A DNA stretch of 64,000 nucleotides. Source: Nocardioides dokdonensis FR1436. GTDB taxonomy: Bacteria; Actinomycetota; Actinomycetes; Propionibacteriales; Nocardioidaceae. Below the pieces are notes generated by a model. The model did no database searches. It saw nothing but the letters and a program-made list of their open reading frames with translations, and was not told where the DNA came from. The stretch covers positions 2,046,001 through 2,110,000 of the forward strand of contig NZ_CP015079.1 of NCBI RefSeq assembly GCF_001653335.1, read 5' to 3'. The translations under genes were made by a program, and so were the position numbers. Positions 47,913-57,002 of this stretch are shown here, in pieces (the first letter of the stretch is position 1; the number at the start of each line of letters is the position of its first letter).

Positions 47913-47913
47913 G

Positions 47914-48294
47914 TCAGCCGGCGGTCCGCGAGCCGTGAGTGGAGCGCGGGCTCCGCTCCCAGTGCCGGCACGGCCGGCTGCTGGTCGGGCCGACCCCGGC
48001 ACAGCCGGGCCAGTGCTCGGGCTCCTCGAGCTCGTCGGTGTGCACGTCGCGCACCAGCACCTCGCGCACCGGGCGCAGCCCGTCAGCCAGCACGCCGCAG
48101 TCGCAGCCGCCCAGCGCGAGCAGGCGGCGTACGAGCGAGTGGGCGCCGGGCGAGCGAAGCTCGCGGAAGCGCACCGCCCAGCGCAGGGAGTGGTCGCACC
48201 CCTCGTCGGCCACCATCCGCCGCAGGTAGCAGATCACGCACTCGTCGGGGTAGGGCTCCGGGGCATCGGTCCCGGTCGGCGGCAGCAGAGGCAC
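47914..48294 (-). CDS. DUF2695 domain-containing protein
   Basis: A 126-residue small protein with DUF2695-like content: CDHSLRWAVRFREL followed by GGCDCGVLADGL. The Cys/His pattern (CVICYLR, CDH, CDC, CAG, CRHW) is suggestive of metal binding. The role is unknown. The stop lies one base from that of the convergent VWA gene. The upstream 262-base gap to the large secreted protein gene has no recognisable promoter boxes. Confidence 0.75.
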   Translation of the reverse strand: MPLLPPTGTDAPEPYPDECVICYLRRMVADEGCDHSLRWAVRFRELRSPGAHSLVRRLLALGGCDCGVLADGLRPVREVLVRDVHTDELEEPEHWPGCAGVGPTSSRPCRHWERSPRSTHGSRTAG

Positions 48295-48556
48295 GGGACC
48301 ACTTCTAGCAGTCGGCGCCGACAGCCGGACCAGACCACGTCCGGCACGAGGTAACCGTCGCCACCCACGATTGCCTCACCGCGGCCTCGGTCGGGCAACG
48401 GCTCCGCCACAGCTGCGCCACGCCCGTCCTCGCCGCTGGCATTCGCCCGGCGCCGGTCCCGGGCCGCGCGAGGATCGACCCGCGCCCGCCGGGAGGGTCG
48501 TGGCGCACCGATCACGCGGTGCCCCGAGCGGGCGCCGGCAGCTGGAGGGCTGAGCG
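48295..48556. other. Intergenic region before the large secreted protein gene
   Basis: A 262-base divergent gap. GGAGGG at 48544–48549 provides the ribosome binding site of the downstream gene. I see no convincing -10 hexamer, palindrome or repeat in the remainder. Confidence 0.5.
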
Positions 48557-51500
48557 ATGCCGACGACACCTCGCACACACCGACACCCACGGGCGCGGCG
48601 CTGGACCCCGACGCTGGTCAGCCCGGTGCTCGGCACGGCTGTGAGCCTGGTGCTCGGCGCCGCGGGCCTCGCGCTGCTGCCCGCCGGCCCTGCGGCGGCG
48701 ACGTCGACGACGGTGCCGGCCTTCAGCTGCGTCGACAACGCGGTCTACAGCGTCGACGGGGACAAGCCGTGGGCGATCCGCAAGATCACCAGCACCACCG
48801 GGGCCTCGAGCAGCAACGGCGCCTTCAGCCTCGACGACAAGGACAGCCGGGCCAACGCCCTGGCCCTGCCCAAGGGCGGCGGCGACCACATCTGGGCCTT
48901 CGACCGCGACGACAACGAGGTGCTGCGCTACACCCGGACCGGCACCACCAAGCGGTTCGCCCTGACGAAGAACAGCAACGCTACGAGCGTCGTGGCCGGG
49001 GCGATCAACCCCGTCACCGGCATCTACTACTACGCCGCCAGCGGCGGCAGCTGGACCGTCTACGCCTTCGACACGACCACCGAGAAGGCGATCGGTCAGG
49101 TCGCCACGATCTCCGGCAGCGGTCTCGGTGGCAACGGCGACTTCGCCTTCGACAGCACCGGGACCCTGTGGGTCGTCAGCAACAGCGGTGGCACCGGCGC
49201 CGGCACCCTGGCCCGCGTCGACCAGGGCGTCCCCGCCACCTCCGGGGCGACGGCCCTCTCGCTCACCACCCTCACGGCCACGCCGGGCGACGCCGGGCAG
49301 TACCACTCCATGGCCTTCGACTCCTCCGGCAACCTGGTGATCGGCACCAGCCTCGGGTACGTCGCCCGGGTCAACCCCGCCTCCGGCGCCATGGTCGGCA
49401 GCGCGGCGCAGGTCAGCAAGGACTTCGTCGACCTCGCCTCCTGTGCCCTGCCCAGCACCGGCCAGGCGCGGGTGGACCTGCCCCAGGGCCGCTACGCCGG
49501 CACCGACCAGTTCCGGGTCGAGCTGAGCGGCGGCGGCCTGGGCGGCCCGGTCACCGGCACCACCGCCGGCACCGACAGCGGCCTGCAGGCCGAGACCGCC
49601 GAGGTCGCCGGCCCGGCCGTGCTCGTGCCCGGCCAGACCCACACGATCACGCAGAGCGGGGTCGGCTCCACCGCGCTGGGCGACTACACGACCACCTGGC
49701 GGTGCACCGACGCCGCGGGCACCCAGGTCGCGGCGGGCACCGGCAGCACCGGCACGTTCACCATGCCCGGCGCCGCCGGCGCCGCCCTCACCTGCACCTT
49801 CACCAACCTGCCGATCAAGCCGGCCGTGCGGCTCGACAAGACCGCCTCGTCGATCGCCGACCTCGACGGGAACGGACCGGACGCCGGGGACACGATCACC
49901 TTCGCCTTGAAGGTCACCAACACCGGCAGCGCCGCCCTGGACCCGGTCACCGTGCACGACCCGCTGCTCAGCGGCGCCACGCCCAACGTGGTCTGCCCCG
50001 GCGGCGCCCTGGCGCCCGCGGCGTCGCGCACCTGCTCCTCGCGCACCTACACGCTGACCCAGGCCGACGTGGACGCGGGCACGGTCGAGAACACCGCCAC
50101 CGTCACCGGCCGCGCGGCCAACGGCCGCACCGTCACCCACAGCGCCAGCACGAGCACCCCGGTCGGCGCCGCCCCGGCGATCCACCTGACCAAGCGGGCC
50201 ACGCTCGTGGACCTCGCCCCCGTCGGGGCCAACGCGGGCGACACGATCACCTACGAGTTCAGCGTCCGGAACACCGGCAACACCACGTTGTCCGCGATCA
50301 CGCTCACCGACCCGCTGCTCGGCGGGCTCGTCACCTGCGCCGCGACGGCGTTGCCGCCCGCCGCCGCGACCACCTGCACCACGACGTCGTACGTCGTGAG
50401 GCAGGCGGACGTGAACGCCGGCACGGTCGACAACACCGCCACCGTCGCCGGCACCTCGCCGAAGGGCGCCACGGTCCAGGACCGCAGCTCCACGAGCACC
50501 CCGCTCGACGCCGAGCCGCGCGTGATGCTCGACAAGACCGCAGGGCCCGTCGTCGACCTCGACGCCAACGGCCCCGACGCCGGCGACACGATCACCTACT
50601 CCTTCGAGGTCACCAACACCGGTGGCGTGACGCTGGACCCGGTCACCGTCGCCGACCCGACGCTCGGCGCCGTCACCTGCCCGGCCGGGGCCCTGCTGCC
50701 GGGCCGCAGCGTGCGCTGCGCCGACCGCTCCTACGTCCTGACCCAGGCCGACGTGGACCGCGGCAGCGTGGCCAACCGAGCCACCGCCACCGGCACCGCG
50801 CCCGGTGGCACGAAGGTCGCCGACGACGACGACACCCGCACGTCGGTGGTCGGCACGCCCGGGCTCACCCTGGTCAAGAGTGGCGGACCCGTCGTGGACG
50901 CCGACGGCAACGGTCCGGACGCCGGCGACACGATCACCTACTCGTTCGAGGTGACCAACACCGGCACCGTGACGCTCGACCCGGTCACCGTGCACGACCC
51001 GCAGCTGGGCGGGCCGGCCCCCAGCGTCACCTGCCCCGGCGGTGCGCTGGCACCCGGCGCGACGCGCACCTGCACCGACGCGACGTACGTGCTCACGCAG
51101 GCCGACGTGGACCGCGGCAAGGTCGTGAACACGGCGGTCGCCACCGGCACGCCGCCGAGCGGCCCGAAGGTCACCGACGACGACACGGTCACCACCCCCG
51201 TCGTCGCCCGGCCGGCGATCCGGCTCGACAAGACCGCCTCCTCGATCGACGACCCGGACGGCAACGGACCCGACGCCGGTGACACGGTGACCTTCACGCT
51301 GGAGGTCACCAACACCGGTCCGGTCGCGCTCGACCCGGTCACCGTCCACGACCCGCTGTTCGGCGGCGCGGCCCCGAACGTCACCTGCCCCACCGGCCCG
51401 TTGGCCGCCGGCGCGTCGAGGACCTGCACCGTCCTGACCTACCCGATCACCCAGGCCGACGTCGACACCGGGCGCATCGACAACACCGCGACCGCGACCG

Positions 51501-53083
51501 GCACCGCCGGGGCGACGACGGTCACCGACGACGACTCGACGACCACACCGATCGTCCCGGTCGTCGCGCAGGACACCGACCTGGTGCTGACCAAGGAGGT
51601 CGACCGCGCCGCACCCCGGGCCGGGCAGGACGTCACCTACACCCTCACGGTCCGCAACAGCGGACCCGGCGACGCCGCCGACGTGGTCCTCACCGACGTG
51701 CTGCCCTCCGGAGTCACGTTCGGGTCCGCCACCTCGCCCTGCACCCAGAGCGCCGGCACCGTCACCTGCGCCTGGGAGTCGGTGGCCGCCGGTGCGAAGC
51801 GGGCCGTGAGCATCACGGCGACCGTGAAGGCGCTGCCCGCCGGCGGGGGCGACCACCAGCACCAGCTCGACGTGCAGAAGGTGGAGGCCCACCTCGACCT
51901 GGAGCCGGGTCAGCAGCGCACCCTCGCGGTGACCTGCCCGACCGGCTACCTGGCCACCGACGGCTCCGGCCGCATCGACCACGTGGACCAGGGGACCGGG
52001 ACCGTGGCGTCCGTGGGCGTGCTGCGCAGCGCGGCCACCGGCCTCGGCACGTGGGAGGTCCAGGCGCTCAACGAGGCCACCGGCCGCGCCCAGGCCAAGG
52101 TCTTCGCGGTCTGCGTGCAGACCCCGACCGTGAGCGAGGCGGGGCACCGGCACCCGCTGGAGGTCGGCCCGGTGCTCACCGGCGCCGTCGACCTCTCCTC
52201 GGGCGCGGGATCCACCACCCTGCAGTGCGACCCGGGCTCGCGCCCGGTGCAGCCGGGCTGGTCGCTCGACGCCCGCGCGGCGACCGTGACGTCGTACCCG
52301 GTGGGGACCACCGGGTGGCGATTCGGCTTCGCGCCGGGCGCCGCGACGGCGGCCGACGTCTCGATCCGCTGCCTGGGCGAGCAGGTCGGGGCGGCCGGCG
52401 GTCACACCCACCCGCTCGCGCTGGGCGAGGTCGCGGAGACGGTCACCGTCCCACCGGGTGCGGTGCGCGAGGTGACCCTGTCCTGCAGCGGCGACGCCAA
52501 GGGCGTCGTGGCCGGCTGGGACCTCGACCCCGGTCTGGTGGGTCTGGGCAACGACCCGCGACCGGTCGTGCGGGTGTTCAGGCTCCACAACCCGACGACG
52601 ACACCGCTCGAGGCAGACCTGTGGCTGCTCTGCCTGTCGACGCGCACCCGTGGCGGTGACACGCCCGCCCAGGTCACCAACCGGGCGAGCGTGCGCACCA
52701 CCACCGCGGAGACGAGCACCTCGAACAACACCGCCGAGGCCACCTTCACCGTGGAGCCGGGCGCCCCCGGGGCGTCGCTGGCCAGTCCGACCGTCCTGGT
52801 CTCGGGCAGCAGGGTCGCCGCCCAGGTGGTCTGCTCCTCCGGTGCCGACGGCTGCCAGGGCACGGCGAGGCTCGTCGCCCTGCGCACCCAGGTGGTGGGC
52901 GGCACCCAGGTCCGCCGGGGCGCGACCCTGGCCACCAGCCGCTACGCCGTGAGCGCGGACAGTGCCGGCAGGGTCGTCCTGAAGGCCTCGAAGGTGGGCC
53001 GCAAGGCGCTGCGCTCGACGAAGCTGAGGAAGGCCCGTCTCCTGCTCGGGGGCGAGGCCCGCACGGTCCGGTTGCGTCGATGA
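48557..53083 (+). CDS. Large secreted DUF11-repeat protein with inserted His-x-His modules
   Basis: A 1,508-residue exported protein. The signal peptide ends near residue 48 (PAGPAAA|TS). A beta-propeller-like N-terminal region (about 50–310) is followed by a prealbumin-like domain (about 320–420). Five 115-residue DUF11/DUF7507-type repeats (about 423–1010) share the VTNTG…LDPVTVHDP and TQADVD motifs. A sixth DUF11 domain is split by a 275-residue insertion (about 1096–1370) of three modules, each beginning with GxHxH. The tail holds an Ig-like strand and a Lys/Arg-rich end; no LPXTG or membrane anchor is seen. It is likely surface-associated. Confidence 0.85.
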   Translation: MPTTPRTHRHPRARRWTPTLVSPVLGTAVSLVLGAAGLALLPAGPAAATSTTVPAFSCVDNAVYSVDGDKPWAIRKITSTTGASSSNGAFSLDDKDSRANALALPKGGGDHIWAFDRDDNEVLRYTRTGTTKRFALTKNSNATSVVAGAINPVTGIYYYAASGGSWTVYAFDTTTEKAIGQVATISGSGLGGNGDFAFDSTGTLWVVSNSGGTGAGTLARVDQGVPATSGATALSLTTLTATPGDAGQYHSMAFDSSGNLVIGTSLGYVARVNPASGAMVGSAAQVSKDFVDLASCALPSTGQARVDLPQGRYAGTDQFRVELSGGGLGGPVTGTTAGTDSGLQAETAEVAGPAVLVPGQTHTITQSGVGSTALGDYTTTWRCTDAAGTQVAAGTGSTGTFTMPGAAGAALTCTFTNLPIKPAVRLDKTASSIADLDGNGPDAGDTITFALKVTNTGSAALDPVTVHDPLLSGATPNVVCPGGALAPAASRTCSSRTYTLTQADVDAGTVENTATVTGRAANGRTVTHSASTSTPVGAAPAIHLTKRATLVDLAPVGANAGDTITYEFSVRNTGNTTLSAITLTDPLLGGLVTCAATALPPAAATTCTTTSYVVRQADVNAGTVDNTATVAGTSPKGATVQDRSSTSTPLDAEPRVMLDKTAGPVVDLDANGPDAGDTITYSFEVTNTGGVTLDPVTVADPTLGAVTCPAGALLPGRSVRCADRSYVLTQADVDRGSVANRATATGTAPGGTKVADDDDTRTSVVGTPGLTLVKSGGPVVDADGNGPDAGDTITYSFEVTNTGTVTLDPVTVHDPQLGGPAPSVTCPGGALAPGATRTCTDATYVLTQADVDRGKVVNTAVATGTPPSGPKVTDDDTVTTPVVARPAIRLDKTASSIDDPDGNGPDAGDTVTFTLEVTNTGPVALDPVTVHDPLFGGAAPNVTCPTGPLAAGASRTCTVLTYPITQADVDTGRIDNTATATGTAGATTVTDDDSTTTPIVPVVAQDTDLVLTKEVDRAAPRAGQDVTYTLTVRNSGPGDAADVVLTDVLPSGVTFGSATSPCTQSAGTVTCAWESVAAGAKRAVSITATVKALPAGGGDHQHQLDVQKVEAHLDLEPGQQRTLAVTCPTGYLATDGSGRIDHVDQGTGTVASVGVLRSAATGLGTWEVQALNEATGRAQAKVFAVCVQTPTVSEAGHRHPLEVGPVLTGAVDLSSGAGSTTLQCDPGSRPVQPGWSLDARAATVTSYPVGTTGWRFGFAPGAATAADVSIRCLGEQVGAAGGHTHPLALGEVAETVTVPPGAVREVTLSCSGDAKGVVAGWDLDPGLVGLGNDPRPVVRVFRLHNPTTTPLEADLWLLCLSTRTRGGDTPAQVTNRASVRTTTAETSTSNNTAEATFTVEPGAPGASLASPTVLVSGSRVAAQVVCSSGADGCQGTARLVALRTQVVGGTQVRRGATLATSRYAVSADSAGRVVLKASKVGRKALRSTKLRKARLLLGGEARTVRLRR

Positions 53084-53123
53084 GCGGGTTCCACGAGGGC
53101 GGCGACGCTGGCAGACTGCTGAG

Positions 53124-53438
53124 ATGGATCTCGGGGAGCTCCACGAGCTGGCGACGTCGTTCGACGGTGTCACGCGCACGACCCGCGAGGGGCGTGCACG
53201 CTGGGAGCTGGGCGGCCGGCTGATCGCTCGCGAGGTCGATGCCACGCAGGTCGTGGTCCGGGTGCCGTTCGACCTGCGTGACCAGCTGGTGCTCCAGCAC
53301 CCGGACGTCTTCTCGGTGCCGCGCCGGTTCGCCTCGCACATGCTGGTCGTCGCCGCGCTCGACAGCGACGACCCGGACACCCGCGGGGCGCTGGAGGAGG
53401 CCGTGGCCGGGGCGTGGGAGCTGCAGCGCCATGAGTGA
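53124..53438 (+). CDS. MmcQ/YjbR-like protein
   Basis: A 104-residue protein of the MmcQ/YjbR type, recognisable from GVTRTTREGRARWELGGRLIARE and DQLVLQHPDVFSVPRRF. The family has a DNA-binding-like fold, but its role is not settled. CAGACT at 53112–53117 lies 6 bases ahead of the ATG, a leaderless arrangement. The final 8 bases overlap the SDR gene, so the two are expressed together. Confidence 0.82.
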   Translation: MDLGELHELATSFDGVTRTTREGRARWELGGRLIAREVDATQVVVRVPFDLRDQLVLQHPDVFSVPRRFASHMLVVAALDSDDPDTRGALEEAVAGAWELQRHE

Positions 53439-54351
53439 GCTGGCGGGCCGGGTCGCGCTGGTCGCCGGCGCCACCCGGGGTGCCGGACGGGCGCTGGCGG
53501 TCGAGCTGGGCCGCGCGGGCGCCTTCGTCCACGTCACCGGGCGCAGCAGCCGTGCGCACGGTCCCTCGGACATGGACCGGCCCGAGACCATCGAGGAGAC
53601 GCTCGGGCTGGTCGAGGCCGCGGGCGGCCGGGGCGTGGCGCTGCGCGTCGACCACCAGGAGCCCGACGAGGTCCGCGCCCTCGTGGAGCGGATCCGGGTC
53701 GAGCACGGACGGCTCGACATCCTGGTGAACGACATCTTCGGTGGCGACCGCTACGCCCAGTGGGACCGGCCGCTGTGGGCCCACGACCTCGAGGGCGGGC
53801 TCCGGATGCTGCGGATGGGCATCGAGACCCACATCGTCACGAGCGTGCTCGCGCTGCCGTTGATGCTCGAGACCGGCCCCGGCCTGCTGGTCGAGATGAC
53901 CGACGGCACCCGGGAGGTCAACGCCCGGGTGCGGGCGGGCGTCGGCTTCTACTACGACTTCGTCAAGGCCGGCGTCGACCGGTTCGTCACCAACCTGGCC
54001 GTCGAGCTGGCCGAGCAGGGCGTGACCCCGGTCGGCGTCACCCCGGGCTGGCTGCGCTCCGAGCGGATGCTCGAGAACTTCGGCGTCACCGAGGCGACCT
54101 GGACCGAGGCCTGCGAGCAGGTCCCGGGCTTCGCCGTCTCCGAGTCACCGACGTACGTCGCCCGCGGCGTGGCCGCCCTGGCCGCCGACCCGGCGCACGC
54201 CCGGTTCGCCGGGCAGGTGCTCACGGCCCGGCAGCTGGCCGAGACCTACGACCTCACCGACACCGACGGCTCGCGCCCGGACTGCTGGGGCCTCATCGAG
54301 GCGCACGGGTGGGACGACCAGCCGCCCGAGGTCGTCGCGCGCTACCGCTGA
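53431..54351 (+). CDS. Short-chain dehydrogenase/reductase
   Basis: A 306-residue SDR enzyme. The NAD(P)-binding motif VAGATRGAGRALAVELG is at about 10–26 and the NNAG-equivalent is altered to ILVNDIFGG. The catalytic Tyr/Lys pair lies in FYYDFVKAG. The Arg in TGRSSR at the end of strand 2 suggests NADP preference. The last 60 residues carry an extended C-terminus with a DGSRPDCWGL segment. The substrate is unknown. ATG 53431 overlaps the upstream gene. Confidence 0.88.
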   Translation: MSELAGRVALVAGATRGAGRALAVELGRAGAFVHVTGRSSRAHGPSDMDRPETIEETLGLVEAAGGRGVALRVDHQEPDEVRALVERIRVEHGRLDILVNDIFGGDRYAQWDRPLWAHDLEGGLRMLRMGIETHIVTSVLALPLMLETGPGLLVEMTDGTREVNARVRAGVGFYYDFVKAGVDRFVTNLAVELAEQGVTPVGVTPGWLRSERMLENFGVTEATWTEACEQVPGFAVSESPTYVARGVAALAADPAHARFAGQVLTARQLAETYDLTDTDGSRPDCWGLIEAHGWDDQPPEVVARYR

Positions 54352-54393
54352 GACCGCGCCGACGGCTCAGGAGCCGCGTGCTAGACACCTGGT

Positions 54394-55257
54394 GTGACCC
54401 TCCTGCTCGGCCGCCACGAGTTCGACGACCACCAGACGCTGATGATGGCCATCGTCAACCGCACCCCGGACTCGTTCTACGACAAGGGCGCCACCTGGGC
54501 CGAGGACAAGGCGTTCGAGCGGGTCGCGACCGTCGTCGCGCAGGGAGCCGAGATCGTCGACATCGGTGGCATCAAGGCAGCGCCGGGCGTCGAGATCGGG
54601 GCGGCCGAGGAGAAGAGCCGGGTCGTGGACTTCGTGGCCCGCGTCCGTGCGACCCACCCAGGCCTGGTCATCTCCGTGGACACCTGGCGCGCCGAGGTCG
54701 GCGACGCGGTGTGCCGGGCCGGCGCCGACATCCTCAACGATGCCTGGGGCGGGGCCGACCCCGAGCTCGTCGACGTCGCCGCCGCCCACGGCGCTGCGAT
54801 GATCTGCACCCACACCGGCGGTGCCACCCCGCGCACCCGGCCCTACCGGGTCGAGTACGACGACGTGGTCGCCGCCGCCATCGCCGACACGATGGCCTAC
54901 GCCGACCGGGCCGTCGCTGCCGGCGTCGACCCGCGCAGCGTGGTCATCGACCCCGCCCACGACTTCGGCAAGAACACCTTCCACTCCCTCGAGCTGACCC
55001 GGCGCCTGGGCGAGATGGTGGCCACCGGCCGCCCGGTGCTGGTCTCGCTGAGCAACAAGGACTTCGTCGGCGAGTCCCTCGACCTGCCCGTCGGGGAGCG
55101 TCTCACCGGCACCCTGGCCGCCACCGCGGTCTGCGCGCTCGCCGGGGCCCGCATCTACCGCGTGCACGAGGTCGTCGAGACCCGCCAGACCGTCGACATG
55201 GTCGACGTCATCGCCGGCCGGCTGCCGCCGATGCGCGCCATCCGCGGCCTGCAGTAG
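54394..55257 (+). CDS. FolP2-like dihydropteroate synthase homologue
   Basis: A 287-residue TIM-barrel protein with dihydropteroate synthase features: MAIVNRTPDSFYD (pterin loop) and SVDTWRAEV. The canonical DVGGESTRPG loop is replaced by IVDIGGIKAAPG, as in the mycobacterial FolP2 group, which in M. tuberculosis is not a functional DHPS (from memory). Folate activity is therefore doubtful. TAGACA at 54382–54387 lies 6 bases before the GTG. The gene stands alone between an SDR gene and a convergent BtuF-like gene. Confidence 0.85.
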   Translation: MTLLLGRHEFDDHQTLMMAIVNRTPDSFYDKGATWAEDKAFERVATVVAQGAEIVDIGGIKAAPGVEIGAAEEKSRVVDFVARVRATHPGLVISVDTWRAEVGDAVCRAGADILNDAWGGADPELVDVAAAHGAAMICTHTGGATPRTRPYRVEYDDVVAAAIADTMAYADRAVAAGVDPRSVVIDPAHDFGKNTFHSLELTRRLGEMVATGRPVLVSLSNKDFVGESLDLPVGERLTGTLAATAVCALAGARIYRVHEVVETRQTVDMVDVIAGRLPPMRAIRGLQ

Positions 55258-55295
55258 CCGTCGGCCGCCAGCGGCGAGGAGTCGGGGACCAGGGG

Positions 55296-56150
55296 TCAGG
55301 CGAGGGCGAGCCGCTCGAGGGCGCCGCGCAGGTCGGCGACCCCGTCGGCGACCCGCGGCCCCGGTCGGGCCCAGTGCGCGTTGGCGTCGACCGCGTGCAC
55401 CGCCACGCCGGGCGGCAGCACGCCGGAGGCCACCAGCCGGTCGGCCTGCTCCTGGGCCGCGGCCCGGTCGTAGCCGCACGGCGCCACGACCACCAGGTCG
55501 GGCCGCGCGGCCCGGACGTCGTCCCAGGTGACCCGCACCGACTTCGCCCCGGCCGTGCCCAGCAGGCACTCGCCCCCGGCCGCCTCGACCATCTCGGGGA
55601 TCCAGTGCCCCGGCGCGTACGGCGGGTCGGTCCACTCCAGCACCACCACCCGCGCGCGGGTGCCCCCCGGGGCCGGACCGGTGGTCACCGTCAGCGGCTC
55701 CAGCGGAGCCGCCAGGCGGGCCGCCTCGTCGGGTCGGCCCACGGCGGCGCCGATGCGCAGCACGCTCTCGCGGATCTCGGCGATCGTGTGCGGGTCGAAG
55801 GACAGCACCTCCGCCCGGCAGCCCAGGTGCGCCAGCGCCTCGTCGACGCTGCCGACGTCGATCGCGCAGACGGCGCACAGGTCCTGGGTCAGCACCAGGT
55901 CGGGGTCGAGGTCGGCGAGGGCGCCCGCGTCGAGGCGGTAGAGGTCCTCGCCCGCGGCGGCCGCGCGAGCGACGTAGGTGTCGATCTCGGCGGGGGAGAG
56001 GCCCTCGGGCATCGTCGTCGACGACACGACCTGCCGCGAGCGGGCCTCGGCGGGGTGGTCGCACTCGAAGGTCACCCCGACGACCTGGTCGCCGACACCG
56101 AGCCCGAAGAGGATCTCGGTGGTTGAGGGCAGCAGGGAGACGATGCGCAT
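55296..56150 (-). CDS. Cobalamin-binding-like (BtuF/periplasmic-binding fold) protein
   Basis: A 284-residue protein of the TroA/BtuF superfamily. RIVSLLPSTTEILFGLG is at the start, with LTQDLCAVCAID and GHWIPEMVEAAGGECLLG further on. No signal peptide or lipobox precedes it, so it appears cytosolic or non-exported, unlike true ABC binding proteins. It has no ABC partners here. ATG 56150 is supported by TACCGT on the minus strand (56162–56157) 6 bases upstream. Ligand binding is unproved. Confidence 0.85.
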   Translation of the reverse strand: MRIVSLLPSTTEILFGLGVGDQVVGVTFECDHPAEARSRQVVSSTTMPEGLSPAEIDTYVARAAAAGEDLYRLDAGALADLDPDLVLTQDLCAVCAIDVGSVDEALAHLGCRAEVLSFDPHTIAEIRESVLRIGAAVGRPDEAARLAAPLEPLTVTTGPAPGGTRARVVVLEWTDPPYAPGHWIPEMVEAAGGECLLGTAGAKSVRVTWDDVRAARPDLVVVAPCGYDRAAAQEQADRLVASGVLPPGVAVHAVDANAHWARPGPRVADGVADLRGALERLALA

Positions 56151-56209
56151 GGGCACACGGTAGGGGGTGGCCCGCGGCCCGGCCCGTGCGGAACACCTAG
56201 GGTCGGGGG

Positions 56210-56989
56210 GTGGAGGACCTGACCCTGACCGTGCTCCTGCTGCTCGGGTTCGCGGCGCTGGCGGCGGGCTTCGTGGACGCCGTCGTCGGGGGTGGCGGCC
56301 TGATCCAGCTGCCCGCACTGCTGATCGGCCTTCCCGGGGCCAGCCCGGTGCAGATCCTGGCCACCAACAAGCTCGGCTCGATCTGCGGCACCAGCGTCAG
56401 CTCGGTCACCTACTACCGCCGGGTCCGTCCCGATCCGCGTACCTTCTTGCCGCTGATGGCGCTGGCCTTCGTGGGGTCGGCGGCCGGGGCGGTGGTGGCC
56501 AGCCAGATCCCGCGCGGGGCCTTCGAGCCGATCGTCCTGGTCGCCCTGCTGCTGGTGGGCGCCTACGTGCTCTTCAAGCCCAGCCTGGGCCAGGTCACCG
56601 CCCTGCGCTTCGCAGGTCGGCGCCACACCGGGGCCACCATGGGCACCGGATTCGCCATCGGCTTCTACGACGGCGCGCTCGGTCCCGGCACCGGCTCCTT
56701 CTTCGTCTTCGCCCTCGTCGGGCTGCTCGGCTACGGCTTCCTCGAGGCGTCCGCGAAGTCCAAGATGGCCAACTGGGCCACCAACCTCGCCGCCCTCGTC
56801 GTCTTCGTCCCGCAGGGCGCGGTGCTGTGGGAGGTGGGCCTGCTGATGGGCCTGTGCAACCTCGTCGGCGGCTACGTCGGTGCGCGCACCGCGGTCGCGA
56901 AGGGTTCGCGCTTCGTGCGGGTCTTCTTCATCGCCGTGGTGGTCGCCTTCGTGGTCAAGATCGGCGGCGACGTGCTGGGTGTCTGGTGA
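56210..56989 (+). CDS. TSUP (TauE/SafE) family membrane permease
   Basis: A 259-residue sulfite/sulfonate-exporter-family membrane protein with eight hydrophobic segments. The first repeat contains VDAVVGGGGLIQLPALL and the second FAIGFYDGALGPGTGSF, the paired glycine-rich motifs of TauE/SafE. TAGGGT at 56198–56203 lies 6 bases before the GTG. The likely cargo is a small sulfur anion or organic acid (family inference). Confidence 0.9.
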   Translation: MEDLTLTVLLLLGFAALAAGFVDAVVGGGGLIQLPALLIGLPGASPVQILATNKLGSICGTSVSSVTYYRRVRPDPRTFLPLMALAFVGSAAGAVVASQIPRGAFEPIVLVALLLVGAYVLFKPSLGQVTALRFAGRRHTGATMGTGFAIGFYDGALGPGTGSFFVFALVGLLGYGFLEASAKSKMANWATNLAALVVFVPQGAVLWEVGLLMGLCNLVGGYVGARTAVAKGSRFVRVFFIAVVVAFVVKIGGDVLGVW

Positions 56990-57002
56990 GGGGGTGGGCC
57001 CG

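Noticed and set aside
48512..53380. A 1,622-codon open frame on the minus strand opposite the large secreted protein
   Set aside because: The opposite strand has a signal peptide, repeated DUF11 domains and a ribosome binding site. The antisense frame is only a shadow of those repeats.
54394..55257. Genuine folate-pathway folP
   Set aside because: The DHPS loop is altered and no folB, folK or folE gene is adjacent, so I call it FolP2-like.
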